Shown in pieces: positions 22,554 to 29,480 of a stretch of DNA of 30,928 nucleotides (positions within the stretch are counted from its first letter, which is position 1; each line of letters opens with the position of its first letter). Source of the DNA: a virus. Location of the stretch: the IMG/VR virus record IMGVR_UViG_3300032217_000015, positions 1-30,928 of that record; one strand, given 5' to 3'. The position numbers and the translations under genes are program-made. The notes under the pieces were generated by a model that ran no database searches, was not told the origin of the DNA, and saw only the letters and a program-made list of their open reading frames with translations.

Positions 22554-25040
22554 ATGGATGCTTTAGAACAATTCCTTGGTGGTGCTGCACCATCAATGCC
22601 GCCTGCGCCCACTAAAAAAGTTGGTCAACCAACTGCGCAAGAAATGATGGGTGTAAAAGATTTGCAAGATTCTTTAACCCAGATTAAATCATCTTTGGCT
22701 GACTATGTGCCTGGTTCTCCATCTCATAAAAGAGCGTTGGCTGACATACAAAGCATTCAATCGGAGTTGCAGCGGCATGGCACGGCGACACAACCGGCAC
22801 AACCAACTGGAGACCCATTAGAGGCGTTCTTCTCAGGCAAACCCGTAGCCTCTGTTCAACCTACCCAAACCCCCGCTGCAATGACTACGAGTACGGCAGA
22901 AGGGACAATGGGTGCTTATGTTCCAAGACCAAGCACAGGCCCAATTACAAACGCTGTCGCTGATTTGGCAAACAAATATTTGCAAATTAAACCAAATTTG
23001 GGAGCAAGAGCAGCCGGTGCAATTGATACTTTGTACGGCATTGTCCCCGCTACTTATGGCGCTGGTGTACAGGCTTTAGCAAGAACCGTTCAATCGCCTG
23101 AACAAGCCGCGCAAACAGGCCAAGCAGCCGCTGCAAGCATTGACCAACCCTTGGGTAAGGCTTTAGGCATTACGGGCAAGGAAGCGTATCAAAATCCGTT
23201 AGGTGGAATTACACAACCTATTGCCGAACAAGTGAACAAAATGTTCAATAAGTTGGGGATGACACCTGAGCAGATTTCTGAAAAAACTGGCGTTCCTGCT
23301 GCTGACATTCGCAACATGGTTACGATTGGTTCTACCGCTATTCCTCAAGCAGTTAAGGAACTTGCTCCTGGCGTTAAACAAGTTGGGCAGGCAATAGCTA
23401 AACCAATTCAAGAAGCCGCCGCTGAACTGCAAGTAGTCAAACCACTTAGTAAGGCAGAAGCACAAGCCCAATTTGAAGCCCGTAAAGCGCCAGAAGGTAG
23501 CGCAGGAGCAGCCGCAACCACTAGCAATCCATTTGCTGGACAGATTACAGGTGAAGAAAATGTGCGCGGTCAGTTCCCGCAAGTTAAGCTATCCAAAACT
23601 CCCAATGATGTGCCAGTCTCCGAACAGCGTTTGCGTTCGCAGATTGTTCAAGAAGTCGCACCTGAAGGCGGTGTTCGTCCAGGCGTTGTAACGGGCAATG
23701 AAAACACATTGCGGACTGAATACACAAAAGCAAAACTAGGAACGCCAGAGGGTGAAGTTTATAAGCAAAAGATTGCTAATGAACAAGCCGCCTTATCTAA
23801 GTTTGCTGAAGACCGTGTTAACGCCACCGGAGCATCCACTAGGCTTATCAATGACGAACAACGTGGAGCAACCATCAATGATGTTTTCCACGGTCAATCG
23901 CCTATGGATGAAGCACCGACAAGCATTACAGGCTATCTTAACCAAGCCAAAAAGAAAGTTTACGATTCAGCATTTGAAAAAGTTGGTAACAACCAAATCA
24001 ATACAACGCATATTGATGATCTGTTAAAAGATCCACAATGGGCTGCTGGCTTGAAAATCAAAGGTGTTGAAGGTGTGCAGTCTGCTGCTCAGGAATATTT
24101 AAATCTTGCTAAAACTGTTGGATTCAAAGACGCTAACGGCGTGTTGCATCCACCTGGTTCTGTTGCCGCCTATGATTCTGTTCGTAAGGCAATGAACGCC
24201 GAATGGACTCCGCAAAACGCAAGGGCTATTCAAAAGGTAAACCAAGCCATTGACCAAGATATTGCATCTGTTGCTGACCCTGCGCTTTATAAACTTGGCG
24301 ACAAGATTCATCAGGTTGAAAAGACAATTCTTGGCTCCAAAGGCATCAAAACTTTGTTTGGCGAGACTGATGCAAATGGCGTTGTTACATCATCTACAGC
24401 ATTAGAAAAAATTCCAACAAAGTTAAACAATCTTCCCAAAGACCAGTGGCGGCATATTCGGGACACTTTAAGCGAACTAGAAAACGGGCGAGTTAGAGGC
24501 GCACCAGAAGGAATGCCGCCTGTTCCACAAGAACTACGTCAAGCCGCTGGCGCTGCAAGGGCTGAAATTGATGGTGCGTTGGCTAGAGAAGTTCAAAGTG
24601 CAGGCGCGTCTAAGATGGGTGAATGGAACCAAAACAGCGCAAACAAGGTTTTAAATTCTGTTGTTGGTCAAAAAATACTAGAAACATTTCCACCGGATGA
24701 AGTACGTAAGTTCCATGTTTTAAACCTTGCTGGTCACATAATGCCCGGAATACATGGCTATGAAGGCGCAGCATTGCAATCAAGGCGTGTTGGTTTAATT
24801 GAAGGTAATTTAGGTAAACTCGGTACTGGTGCTGGTGCTGCTATTGGTGGTGCGATTGGGGAGGCTCCTGGCGCTGCTGTTGGTGCGTATTTGGGTGGTC
24901 AAGCTGGCGTAAAAGCATCGGAAAAATTAGCAGCAAGCGCAATGTCTAAACAAGCACAAAAGGCAAAAACAGAATTGGCGAAAGCTGCTGCTCTTGGCAA
25001 GCAAAGCGGCACAAACAAATTGCAAGATTTAACAAAGTAA
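22554..25040 (+). CDS. Ejection protein in the P22 gp16 position, 828 aa
   Basis: This large internal virion protein begins MDALEQFLGG, is Pro- and Ala-rich in its first 150 residues, and is mainly helical afterwards. The last 76 residues start with a glycine-zipper segment (LGKLGTGAGAAIGGAIGEAP then GAAVGAYLGGQAG, about 753-785), the type of segment that inserts in membranes, followed by a Lys- and Ala-rich tail. That fits a role in forming the envelope channel during DNA ejection, as for P22 gp16 (609 aa). No lysozyme domain was recognised. It starts directly after the previous stop. Function by position and membrane-active features. Confidence 0.68.
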   Translation: MDALEQFLGGAAPSMPPAPTKKVGQPTAQEMMGVKDLQDSLTQIKSSLADYVPGSPSHKRALADIQSIQSELQRHGTATQPAQPTGDPLEAFFSGKPVASVQPTQTPAAMTTSTAEGTMGAYVPRPSTGPITNAVADLANKYLQIKPNLGARAAGAIDTLYGIVPATYGAGVQALARTVQSPEQAAQTGQAAAASIDQPLGKALGITGKEAYQNPLGGITQPIAEQVNKMFNKLGMTPEQISEKTGVPAADIRNMVTIGSTAIPQAVKELAPGVKQVGQAIAKPIQEAAAELQVVKPLSKAEAQAQFEARKAPEGSAGAAATTSNPFAGQITGEENVRGQFPQVKLSKTPNDVPVSEQRLRSQIVQEVAPEGGVRPGVVTGNENTLRTEYTKAKLGTPEGEVYKQKIANEQAALSKFAEDRVNATGASTRLINDEQRGATINDVFHGQSPMDEAPTSITGYLNQAKKKVYDSAFEKVGNNQINTTHIDDLLKDPQWAAGLKIKGVEGVQSAAQEYLNLAKTVGFKDANGVLHPPGSVAAYDSVRKAMNAEWTPQNARAIQKVNQAIDQDIASVADPALYKLGDKIHQVEKTILGSKGIKTLFGETDANGVVTSSTALEKIPTKLNNLPKDQWRHIRDTLSELENGRVRGAPEGMPPVPQELRQAAGAARAEIDGALAREVQSAGASKMGEWNQNSANKVLNSVVGQKILETFPPDEVRKFHVLNLAGHIMPGIHGYEGAALQSRRVGLIEGNLGKLGTGAGAAIGGAIGEAPGAAVGAYLGGQAGVKASEKLAASAMSKQAQKAKTELAKAAALGKQSGTNKLQDLTK

Positions 25041-25044
25041 CATC

Positions 25045-25278
25045 ATGGAAACACAACAACTTCTCAATGTGGGTCTTAGCGTTTCAATGGCAGTTACCGG
25101 CTGGTTTGCCCGTGAACTTTGGTCGGCAGTTAAAGAATTGAAATCTGACTTGTCCAAACTGCGCGAAGACTTGCCAAAAAGTTACGTTAGCCGCGATGAC
25201 CACAAAGAAGATATGCGAGACATCAAAGAAATGCTCAATAAAATTTTTGACAAGCTAGAAGCAAAGCAGGATAAATGA
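25045..25278 (+). CDS. TM plus coiled-coil protein of the lysis cassette, 77 aa
   Basis: A hydrophobic N-terminal segment (about residues 6-22, LLNVGLSVSMAVTGWFA) is followed by an extended charged helix (ELKSDLSKLREDL, then DMRDIKEMLNKIFDKLEAKQ). This suggests a membrane-anchored coiled coil, similar in plan to small proteins that accompany holins. It precedes the holin and overlaps it. It might modulate holin timing; no lipobox or spanin signature is visible. Confidence 0.6.
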   Translation: METQQLLNVGLSVSMAVTGWFARELWSAVKELKSDLSKLREDLPKSYVSRDDHKEDMRDIKEMLNKIFDKLEAKQDK

Positions 25279-25664
25279 TGGACATTACTGGTCTTGGTTC
25301 TATCTCTGATTTAGTAAACACCGCCATCAATAAAATCTGGCCTGACAAATCAGAGGCTGAAAAGCAGCAACTTGCTGCCGCAGTAATGGTTGTTCAAGGA
25401 CAAATTGACACCAACAAGGTTGAGGCGGCTAATCCCAGCGTATTTGTATCTGGATGGCGACCATTTATCGGCTGGGTATGCGGATCCGCTTGTGCTTGGA
25501 ACTGGATTGGTTTACCAATTGCCAAAGTTGGACTGGCATTAGCTGGTTATCCTATTGATCTTGCACCCGCTAATCTTACTGAAATGCTGCCTGTACTAAT
25601 GGGAATGCTGGGCTTGGGTGGTTTGCGTACCATTGAGAAAATTAACGGCGTAGCAGCTAAATGA
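25278..25664 (+). CDS. Holin, GTA-type 3TM family, 128 aa
   Basis: This would form the inner-membrane lesions that release the endolysin. The key signature is VSGWRPFIGWVCGSACAWNWI near residues 54-74, an intervening hydrophobic stretch near 78-88, and LPVLMGMLGLGGLRTIEKI near 103-121, matching the gene-transfer-agent 3-TM holin family. The ATG at 25278 has AGGA spaced 6 nt; the ATG at 25275 (ATGA overlap) is equally in frame and adds one Met. Its stop overlaps the endolysin start by 4 nt, the expected holin-endolysin order. Confidence 0.85.
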   Translation: MDITGLGSISDLVNTAINKIWPDKSEAEKQQLAAAVMVVQGQIDTNKVEAANPSVFVSGWRPFIGWVCGSACAWNWIGLPIAKVGLALAGYPIDLAPANLTEMLPVLMGMLGLGGLRTIEKINGVAAK

Positions 25665-26170
25665 AATCAAATTTTGAAGATTGCCTAGCACGTGTTTTAG
25701 CATCAGAGGGTGGTTTCAGTAACCACAAAGACGACCCAGGCGGTATCACTAACTGGGGCTGCACTAAGGCGACATGGGAAGAATTTGTAGGTCATCAGGT
25801 GTCTGAGGCTGACATGCGCGCCCTGACGCCTGATGACGTTGCGCCGTTGTACAAGCGCAAGTATTGGGACAAAGTATCAGGCGACCAGTTGCCCAAAGGC
25901 TTGGATTATGCGGTGTTTGATGCTGCCATTAACAGTGGGCCAGGAAGGGCTGCAAAGTGGCTACAAGAGATCGTAGGCGTTACAGTTGATGGCGCTATCG
26001 GCCCAAAGACTTTAGAGGTTGTAAACACTTATCCCGTGCAATTCTTAATTGCTCAGTACAACGATACTAGACTTCAATATCTTGAATCTTTGCCTACCTG
26101 GTCAATCTTTGGTAAAGGTTGGGGCAACCGTGTTTCAAGCGTGCAATCAGTAGCATCAATGCTTGCGTAA
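25661..26170 (+). CDS. Endolysin, glycoside hydrolase 108 (N-acetylmuramidase-type)
   Basis: The enzyme would cleave peptidoglycan glycan strands at lysis. The N-terminal domain carries the GH108 signature VLASEGGFSNHKDDPGGITNWG at about residues 12-33, with catalytic-type Glu16 in EGG, followed by YKRKYWDK near 64-71 and FDAAINSGPGRAAKWLQ near 87-103. The C-terminal part has VDGAIGPKTLEVV, typical of the peptidoglycan-binding half. The length of 169 is typical. There is no signal peptide, so release depends on the adjacent holin. No Rz/Rz1-type spanin was recognised after it. Confidence 0.92.
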   Translation: MKSNFEDCLARVLASEGGFSNHKDDPGGITNWGCTKATWEEFVGHQVSEADMRALTPDDVAPLYKRKYWDKVSGDQLPKGLDYAVFDAAINSGPGRAAKWLQEIVGVTVDGAIGPKTLEVVNTYPVQFLIAQYNDTRLQYLESLPTWSIFGKGWGNRVSSVQSVASMLA

Positions 26171-26216
26171 TACAAATGTGTTAATGTCCAAAAGTTTTTA
26201 AAATCAAGGACTTACC

Positions 26217-27167
26217 ATGAGTGTCTCAGATGATGAATTTGTAGAACTTTGGAAATTGCATCCATCACCGTCAAAGATGGCTAAAACTCTTGGTAGCACT
26301 GAACGCAACATCTATAGACGCAGAAACCATATTGAAGGCAAACTCAATATAACACTTCCCACAAATAAGGAATCGTACACCGCATCTCCTGTAAGACCAA
26401 AATCAGAACTTGGAATTGAAAATGGCACAGTTATTATTTTTTCTGACGCTCATTTCTGGCCTGGGATACGGACTACTGCTTTTCAGGGTTTATTGTGGGC
26501 GATTGAAAAACTACAGCCGAAAGCAGTTATTTGCAATGGTGATGCTTTTGACGGTGCATCTATCTCTCGCCATCCACCTTTGGGATGGGTTCACACACCC
26601 AGCGTGATTGATGAACTAAAAGCCTGCAAAGAGATGCTTGGTGAAATAGAGGAAACCGCCAAAAAAGCACGGCAAAATGTAAAGCTAATGTTTACAATGG
26701 GCAATCATGATGCTCGATTTGAAATGCGTTTGGCGTCCAATGCACCACAATACGTACAAACACCAGGCTTTAAGTTATCCGACCATTTTACAGATTGGTC
26801 ATTTTGTATTTCGGTTTGGGTCACTGATGACATTATTGTCAAGCACCGATACAGGAATGGCGTACACGCTACCCACAACAATACGGTAGGGGCTGGTAAA
26901 AGCATTGTGACGGGGCATTTGCACAGTTTAAAGGTCACGCCCTATGCAGACTACAACGGCAACCGTTTTGGCGTGGATACGGGCACTCTGGCAGAGCCTC
27001 ATGGCCCTCAGTTTGATTATTCTGAAGAAAACCCGTTGAACCATCGTTCTGGTTTTGCCGTGCTGACAATCAAGGATGGGAAGCTATTGTGGCCTGAGTT
27101 GGTACACAAATGGAATGAAGGACAGATCGAATTTAGGGGTGAGGTTGTTGATGTAAGTGGTCTTTAA
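26217..27167 (+). CDS. Calcineurin-like metallophosphoesterase with N-terminal HTH-like segment, 316 aa
   Basis: All five metal-site motifs are visible: SDAH at about residues 76-79, GDAFD at 108-112, GNHDA at 162-166, VKH near 208-210 and GHLH at 233-236. Such phage enzymes hydrolyse phosphodiesters or phosphomonoesters in nucleic acids or nucleotides. The first 45 residues (LWKLHPSPSKMAKTLGSTERNIYRRRN) resemble a resolvase- or repressor-type helix-turn-helix, suggesting DNA targeting. AAGGACTTACC gives the ribosome binding site, and a 46-nt gap separates it from the endolysin. It is the last plus-strand gene before the convergent junction. The substrate is not deducible. Confidence 0.88.
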   Translation: MSVSDDEFVELWKLHPSPSKMAKTLGSTERNIYRRRNHIEGKLNITLPTNKESYTASPVRPKSELGIENGTVIIFSDAHFWPGIRTTAFQGLLWAIEKLQPKAVICNGDAFDGASISRHPPLGWVHTPSVIDELKACKEMLGEIEETAKKARQNVKLMFTMGNHDARFEMRLASNAPQYVQTPGFKLSDHFTDWSFCISVWVTDDIIVKHRYRNGVHATHNNTVGAGKSIVTGHLHSLKVTPYADYNGNRFGVDTGTLAEPHGPQFDYSEENPLNHRSGFAVLTIKDGKLLWPELVHKWNEGQIEFRGEVVDVSGL

Positions 27168-27214
27168 AGGACAAATAAGAACGCTTATGTATACAAAACG
27201 CTCAAATTTGTCCT
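27168..27214. terminator. Inverted repeat between convergent genes, possible bidirectional terminator
   Basis: AGGACAAAT (27168-27176) and ATTTGTCCT (27206-27214) are exact complements, separated by 29 nt that contain TGTATACA and two ACGCT copies. It begins directly at the end of the metallophosphoesterase gene and stops 12 nt before the minus-strand gene's end. It lacks a long T-run, so termination is likely but not typical. Confidence 0.4.
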
Positions 27215-27225
27215 CTTAGAACTAC

Positions 27226-27552
27226 TCAAACAGCTTCCGAATCTTCAACTTCAAAACCGTCTGCATCTTCCACTAACAGCCACTCACCAGTTTCTACGTT
27301 AAGGTAATACCAAGCCTCATGCTGCTCATCGTACCAGCAAAAAACGTCTTGATCTTCATCGTAAATGTAATCTTCGTCATCTTCAAAAAACTTGGCGATT
27401 TCTTCTGGGATTTCAACTTCATCTTCTTCATCGTCTTCCACAACATCGGTGTTGCCCAACATTTGAGCAATTTCAGCCATTTCAAACAAAGATTCAGTAG
27501 AAAATTCAAAGTAAGCGGAACCCGGCAGGTCAACGGTAATAGTAAATAGCAT
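27226..27552 (-). CDS. Acidic hypothetical protein, 108 aa
   Basis: No family recognised. After an N-terminal beta-like stretch (MLFTITVDLPGSAYFEFSTE) the middle is very acidic (VVEDDEEDEVEIPEEI, then FFEDDEDYIYDEDQDVF) and is followed by an aromatic-rich end (CWYDEQHEAWYYLNVETGEWLL). The strong negative charge recalls DNA-mimic proteins used by phages against host nucleases or regulators, but there is no direct support. The ATG at 27552 has GGAG 8 nt upstream; a TTG at 27564 is a weaker alternative. It is the last gene of the minus-strand run and is separated from the previous one by 71 nt. Confidence 0.65.
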   Translation of the reverse strand: MLFTITVDLPGSAYFEFSTESLFEMAEIAQMLGNTDVVEDDEEDEVEIPEEIAKFFEDDEDYIYDEDQDVFCWYDEQHEAWYYLNVETGEWLLVEDADGFEVEDSEAV

Positions 27553-27623
27553 GATGTTCTCCAAAAAATTAGTGCAGCGGAATCGTGCAAAAACATCTTA
27601 CAACATTCAAATTACACGGTTGA

Positions 27624-27797
27624 TTACTTTGTTTGTTGCGAAATTAAAACTTTTCTAAGTTCTTTCATTACAAAGTTAAGGTCGTTTTTAAGTGCTTCTA
27701 TTGCTTCTTGTTGCTGCTGCATACGAACGTAAGCGTCTTCTGCAAACTTAGCTAGATTCTCATTGCTCCAGGCCGCAAAGTTTGGCAGGTCTTTCAT
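27624..27797 (-). CDS. Small helical protein, 57 aa
   Basis: Starts MKDLPNFAAWSNENLAKFAEDAY and continues as a likely coiled coil (MQQQQEAIEALKNDL, ending in ELRKVLISQQTK). I recall similar short proteins in many Burkholderiales-type phages; function unknown. The ATG overlaps the stop of the HTH protein upstream by 4 nt, which decides the start over a longer frame beginning at 27872. Confidence 0.6.
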   Translation of the reverse strand: MKDLPNFAAWSNENLAKFAEDAYVRMQQQQEAIEALKNDLNFVMKELRKVLISQQTK

Positions 27798-28021
27798 GGT
27801 TTGGGACAATCTAATGGTGGTACAACGGCAATCCAGACGGCCTCTGGCGGCGACATTGGTTGTTTTACCCACCTATCAATGTAGGTGTCTGGCATATCTT
27901 CAAGCGCATTGCGAATGGTATCCTTTTTTATTCCCGTAAGAGAAGAAATTTCAAAAACCGTCATGCCATCTGGTTCATTGTGTAAAGTTTCTCTGATTAC
28001 CCTATGTTTTGACAAACTCAT
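27794..28021 (-). CDS. Helix-turn-helix protein, 75 aa
   Basis: The first half holds a winged-HTH-like segment (VIRETLHNEPDGMTVFEISS, continuing to LTGIKKDTIRNALEDMP, about residues 8-44), then YIDRW near 46-50 and a proline-rich C-terminus ending VVPPLDCPKP. This is a family I recognise from phages of betaproteobacteria, probably a small DNA-binding regulator of unknown target. AAGAGAAAG provides a weak ribosome binding site before the ATG at 28021. It overlaps the DUF551-like gene by 20 nt and the next gene by 4 nt. Confidence 0.65.
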   Translation of the reverse strand: MSLSKHRVIRETLHNEPDGMTVFEISSLTGIKKDTIRNALEDMPDTYIDRWVKQPMSPPEAVWIAVVPPLDCPKP

Positions 28022-28211
28022 TTTTTTCTTTCTCTTGATTGCGTTTTGGCAGTGGTAGCCAGCCAAGGCACCATCCACTACCCCAAAAACCCACGGTACA
28101 AATACCACCTTGAGATAATATAAGCACTTTAGTATCTATAGGTGGTTTAGGGTCGCCAGCGTGGGGGTAGAAGAACTCTTGGCCCCCTGCGAGGTAGCGT
28201 TGTTCGGTCAC
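28002..28211 (-). CDS. DUF551-like small protein, 69 aa
   Basis: The start is GTG in a GTGA overlap with the preceding stop. The sequence has the DUF551 plan: a Pro-rich region (HAGDPKPPIDTKVLILSQ), a glycine- and tryptophan-rich middle (FWGSGWCLGWLPLP, about residues 43-56) with the family-defining WLPLP, and a charged tail. Function of the family is unknown; it is frequent in phage accessory regions. It lies within the coupled minus-strand run. Confidence 0.65.
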   Translation of the reverse strand: MTEQRYLAGGQEFFYPHAGDPKPPIDTKVLILSQGGICTVGFWGSGWCLGWLPLPKRNQEKEKNEFVKT

Positions 28212-28474
28212 GTATTTCCCCTTGCTCGGATGGCTTTGCGTACAGATGCTGCGCCTTCACGCCATCCTTTATCAAAACAAGAGGCTGCGACGTACCATAA
28301 GGCACCCTTGCCCTCAGTTGGCATTCTTCTTGGTTTGCCAGCCCGTGTTTTGCTGCATTTCTCACGCTCGTAGGCACGGATAAGGTCGGAGAACCGATGA
28401 AAGTGTTCTTCCGTTCCCCAAGATATACCTGCGCTGTCTTGCATCATTTGGGCGATTTCGTCTCGTTCGTTCAT
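28208..28474 (-). CDS. Accessory protein with FSDLIRAYERE motif, 88 aa
   Basis: The product begins MNERDEIAQMMQDSAG, carries FSDLIRAYEREKCSK near residues 27-41 and ALWYVAASCFDKGWREGAASV near 58-78, and ends AIRARGNT. It is related to the genes at 28471-28680 and 28915-29142 through the DLIRA..ERE block. Helical throughout, no catalytic motif. The ATG overlaps the preceding stop by 4 nt and its stop overlaps the GTG of the next gene. Function unknown. Confidence 0.6.
   Translation of the reverse strand: MNERDEIAQMMQDSAGISWGTEEHFHRFSDLIRAYEREKCSKTRAGKPRRMPTEGKGALWYVAASCFDKGWREGAASVRKAIRARGNT
28361..28393 (-). repeat. 33-nt dispersed repeat encoding DLIRA..ERE, copy 1
   Basis: Nearly the same 33 bases recur at 28558-28590 and 28996-29028, each inside a different gene of the minus-strand run and in the same reading frame. 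Only a few bases differ among copies. This marks shared ancestry of the three genes. Confidence 0.85.
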
Positions 28475-28680
28475 TTGTCGCTCCTTGCTCGTATGGCTGC
28501 TGCAAAATGCAGTCGTGACGGATAGCTAACATGGCTCTCACATAGCTTCGCACAAGCCTCACGCTCGTCGGCACGGATAAGGTCGGCGAATTTCTTTAGC
28601 TGATCTGCGTTGCACCAAACCCCATCGCAGTCATTCTTAAAGCCAGCTTGCTTTGCAAGTGCAATGTGCTTTTCAGTCAT
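28471..28680 (-). CDS. Accessory protein with FADLIRADERE motif, 69 aa
   Basis: Begins MTEKHIALAKQAGF, has FADLIRADEREACAKLCE near residues 35-52 and ends in AAAIRARSDK. It is a close relative of the genes at 28208-28474 and 28915-29142. The ATG at 28680 overlaps the previous gene by 8 nt; ATGs at 28704 and 28710 would overlap more and lack the family's N-terminus. Widely seen in phages of betaproteobacteria; function unknown to me. Confidence 0.62.
   Translation of the reverse strand: MTEKHIALAKQAGFKNDCDGVWCNADQLKKFADLIRADEREACAKLCESHVSYPSRLHFAAAIRARSDK
28558..28590 (-). repeat. 33-nt dispersed repeat encoding DLIRA..ERE, copy 2
   Basis: Second copy, in the gene at 28471-28680. It differs from copy 1 at only a couple of positions. 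Confidence 0.85.
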
Positions 28681-28918
28681 GTTTTTTACTCCGTACAATT
28701 TCATCTGCATTTGGCTCTCCCCACGGAGGTGGCGTGCAGGTGTGTATCACATTCAAGTCAGCCGTGCGCTTACCGCAGCGGGGACAGAAGTTGCGGGGTT
28801 CTGGTGACTGCGCCAATGCCTCCCTTGTTATGCTTTCAAGCTGGTCACAAAGCATAGGAGCATGAGATTCTGTCATCAATAATTGATACATCTTTTTTAA
28901 TGCTTCGTCTTTAGTCAT
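28673..28918 (-). CDS. Accessory protein with zinc-ribbon-like motif, 81 aa
   Basis: The N-terminus MTKDEALKKMYQLLM matches its relatives at 29139-29474 and 29471-29875, followed by ITREALAQSPEP near residues 30-41. The second half differs: CPRCGKRTADLNVIHTC near 45-61 gives three cysteines and a histidine, a possible zinc-binding knuckle, and then PPPWGEP. It therefore looks like the shared N-terminal module joined to a different C-terminal domain. Overlaps both neighbours. Confidence 0.62.
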   Translation of the reverse strand: MTKDEALKKMYQLLMTESHAPMLCDQLESITREALAQSPEPRNFCPRCGKRTADLNVIHTCTPPPWGEPNADEIVRSKKHD

Positions 28919-28924
28919 GTGTTC
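28899..28924 (-). repeat. 26-nt exact repeat at a gene start, copy 1
   Basis: The same 26 bases occur at 29455-29480. They span the end of one gene, the start codon and the first codons (MTKDEA) of the next; a weaker version is at 29859-29878. Confidence 0.85.
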
Positions 28925-29142
28925 GCCCTTGCTCGGAAATCTTTGGCAAATGCCGAGTTAACCATGTCGTATTCCTTCAGCAAATCTTCAACCGCCTCAC
29001 GCTCATCGGCGCGGATGAGGTCGGCGAACTCCAACTGTTCGGGATTTCCAAATAGTTCAGATAGCTGTGCCTGCTTTGCTGCATTGACTGCTCGTGCAAT
29101 CATTGCATCCACTTCGTCGGCGGTATACATGCGTTCGTTCAT
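28915..29142 (-). CDS. Accessory protein with FADLIRADERE motif, 75 aa
   Basis: Begins MNERMYTADEVDAMIARAVN, a common helical start in phage accessory proteins, then LEFADLIRADEREAVEDLL near residues 39-57, ending FRARANT. The ATG at 29142 has AAGGAG upstream inside the last codons of the previous gene and overlaps its stop by 4 nt; the longer frame to 29253 is rejected. It shares its central block with two other genes in this run. Function unknown. Confidence 0.62.
   Translation of the reverse strand: MNERMYTADEVDAMIARAVNAAKQAQLSELFGNPEQLEFADLIRADEREAVEDLLKEYDMVNSAFAKDFRARANT
28996..29028 (-). repeat. 33-nt dispersed repeat encoding DLIRA..ERE, copy 3
   Basis: Third copy, in the gene at 28915-29142, slightly more diverged than copies 1 and 2. 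Confidence 0.85.
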
Positions 29143-29474
29143 GTGTTCTTCTCCTTGAGTTTGGCTTCGATGGCGCGACACAAAACATACGCATCCTTGC
29201 CATCCCATGCGGCCATGCAATCTTTTGTTTGTTGATGCGTCAGCCCTACCCATTCGCGCTTTGGTGGGGTGATGTAAAGAGCAGTAGCGTTTTCAAAAGG
29301 CTTCTCTGTATGCGCTTGCAATCCATATCCCAGCCAGTAATCAGGCTCCTGCGCTGGCTGTGCTAGGGCTTTACGGATAATTTTCGTTGCCCCGTATTTG
29401 CAGTTTCTTATTTCAACAATTCCTGTTGCTTCCAACTCCTCAAGCGCCAGCTTCAATGCTTCGTCTTTAGTCAT
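29139..29474 (-). CDS. Accessory protein, ALAQPAQEP family, 111 aa
   Basis: The N-terminal module is MTKDEALKLALEELEATGIV, then KIIRKALAQPAQEP near residues 31-44. The C-terminal part has ALYITPPKREWVGLTHQQTKD near 65-85 and ends AIEAKLKEKNT. It aligns over most of its length with the gene at 29471-29875, so the two are tandem duplicates. The ATG overlaps the previous stop by 4 nt, with AAGGAG inside that gene's last codons. Function unknown; this family is very common in Burkholderiales-type phages. Confidence 0.65.
   Translation of the reverse strand: MTKDEALKLALEELEATGIVEIRNCKYGATKIIRKALAQPAQEPDYWLGYGLQAHTEKPFENATALYITPPKREWVGLTHQQTKDCMAAWDGKDAYVLCRAIEAKLKEKNT
29343..29371 (-). repeat. 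28-29-nt repeat encoding ALAQPAQEP, copy 1
   Basis: Repeated at 29739-29766 almost without change, with a shorter third match at 29671-29694. All encode the QEP-containing segment of the duplicated accessory genes. Confidence 0.8.
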
Positions 29475-29480
29475 GTGTTC
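29455..29480 (-). repeat. 26-nt exact repeat at a gene start, copy 2
   Basis: Exact match to 28899-28924. Here it is extended leftwards on the minus strand by AAGGAG, which overlaps the last codons of the upstream gene. Confidence 0.85.

Noticed and set aside
27553-27623. Hairpin TGCACG/CGCTGCA in the 71-nt minus-strand gap as a terminator
   Set aside because: The stem is short with a bulge, and the T-run follows only after extra bases. It may be chance; no convincing promoter was seen in the gap either.
28147-28377. 76-codon minus-strand frame overlapping the accessory genes
   Set aside because: It conflicts with the genes at 28002-28211 and 28208-28474, which have coupled starts and family motifs; this frame has neither.
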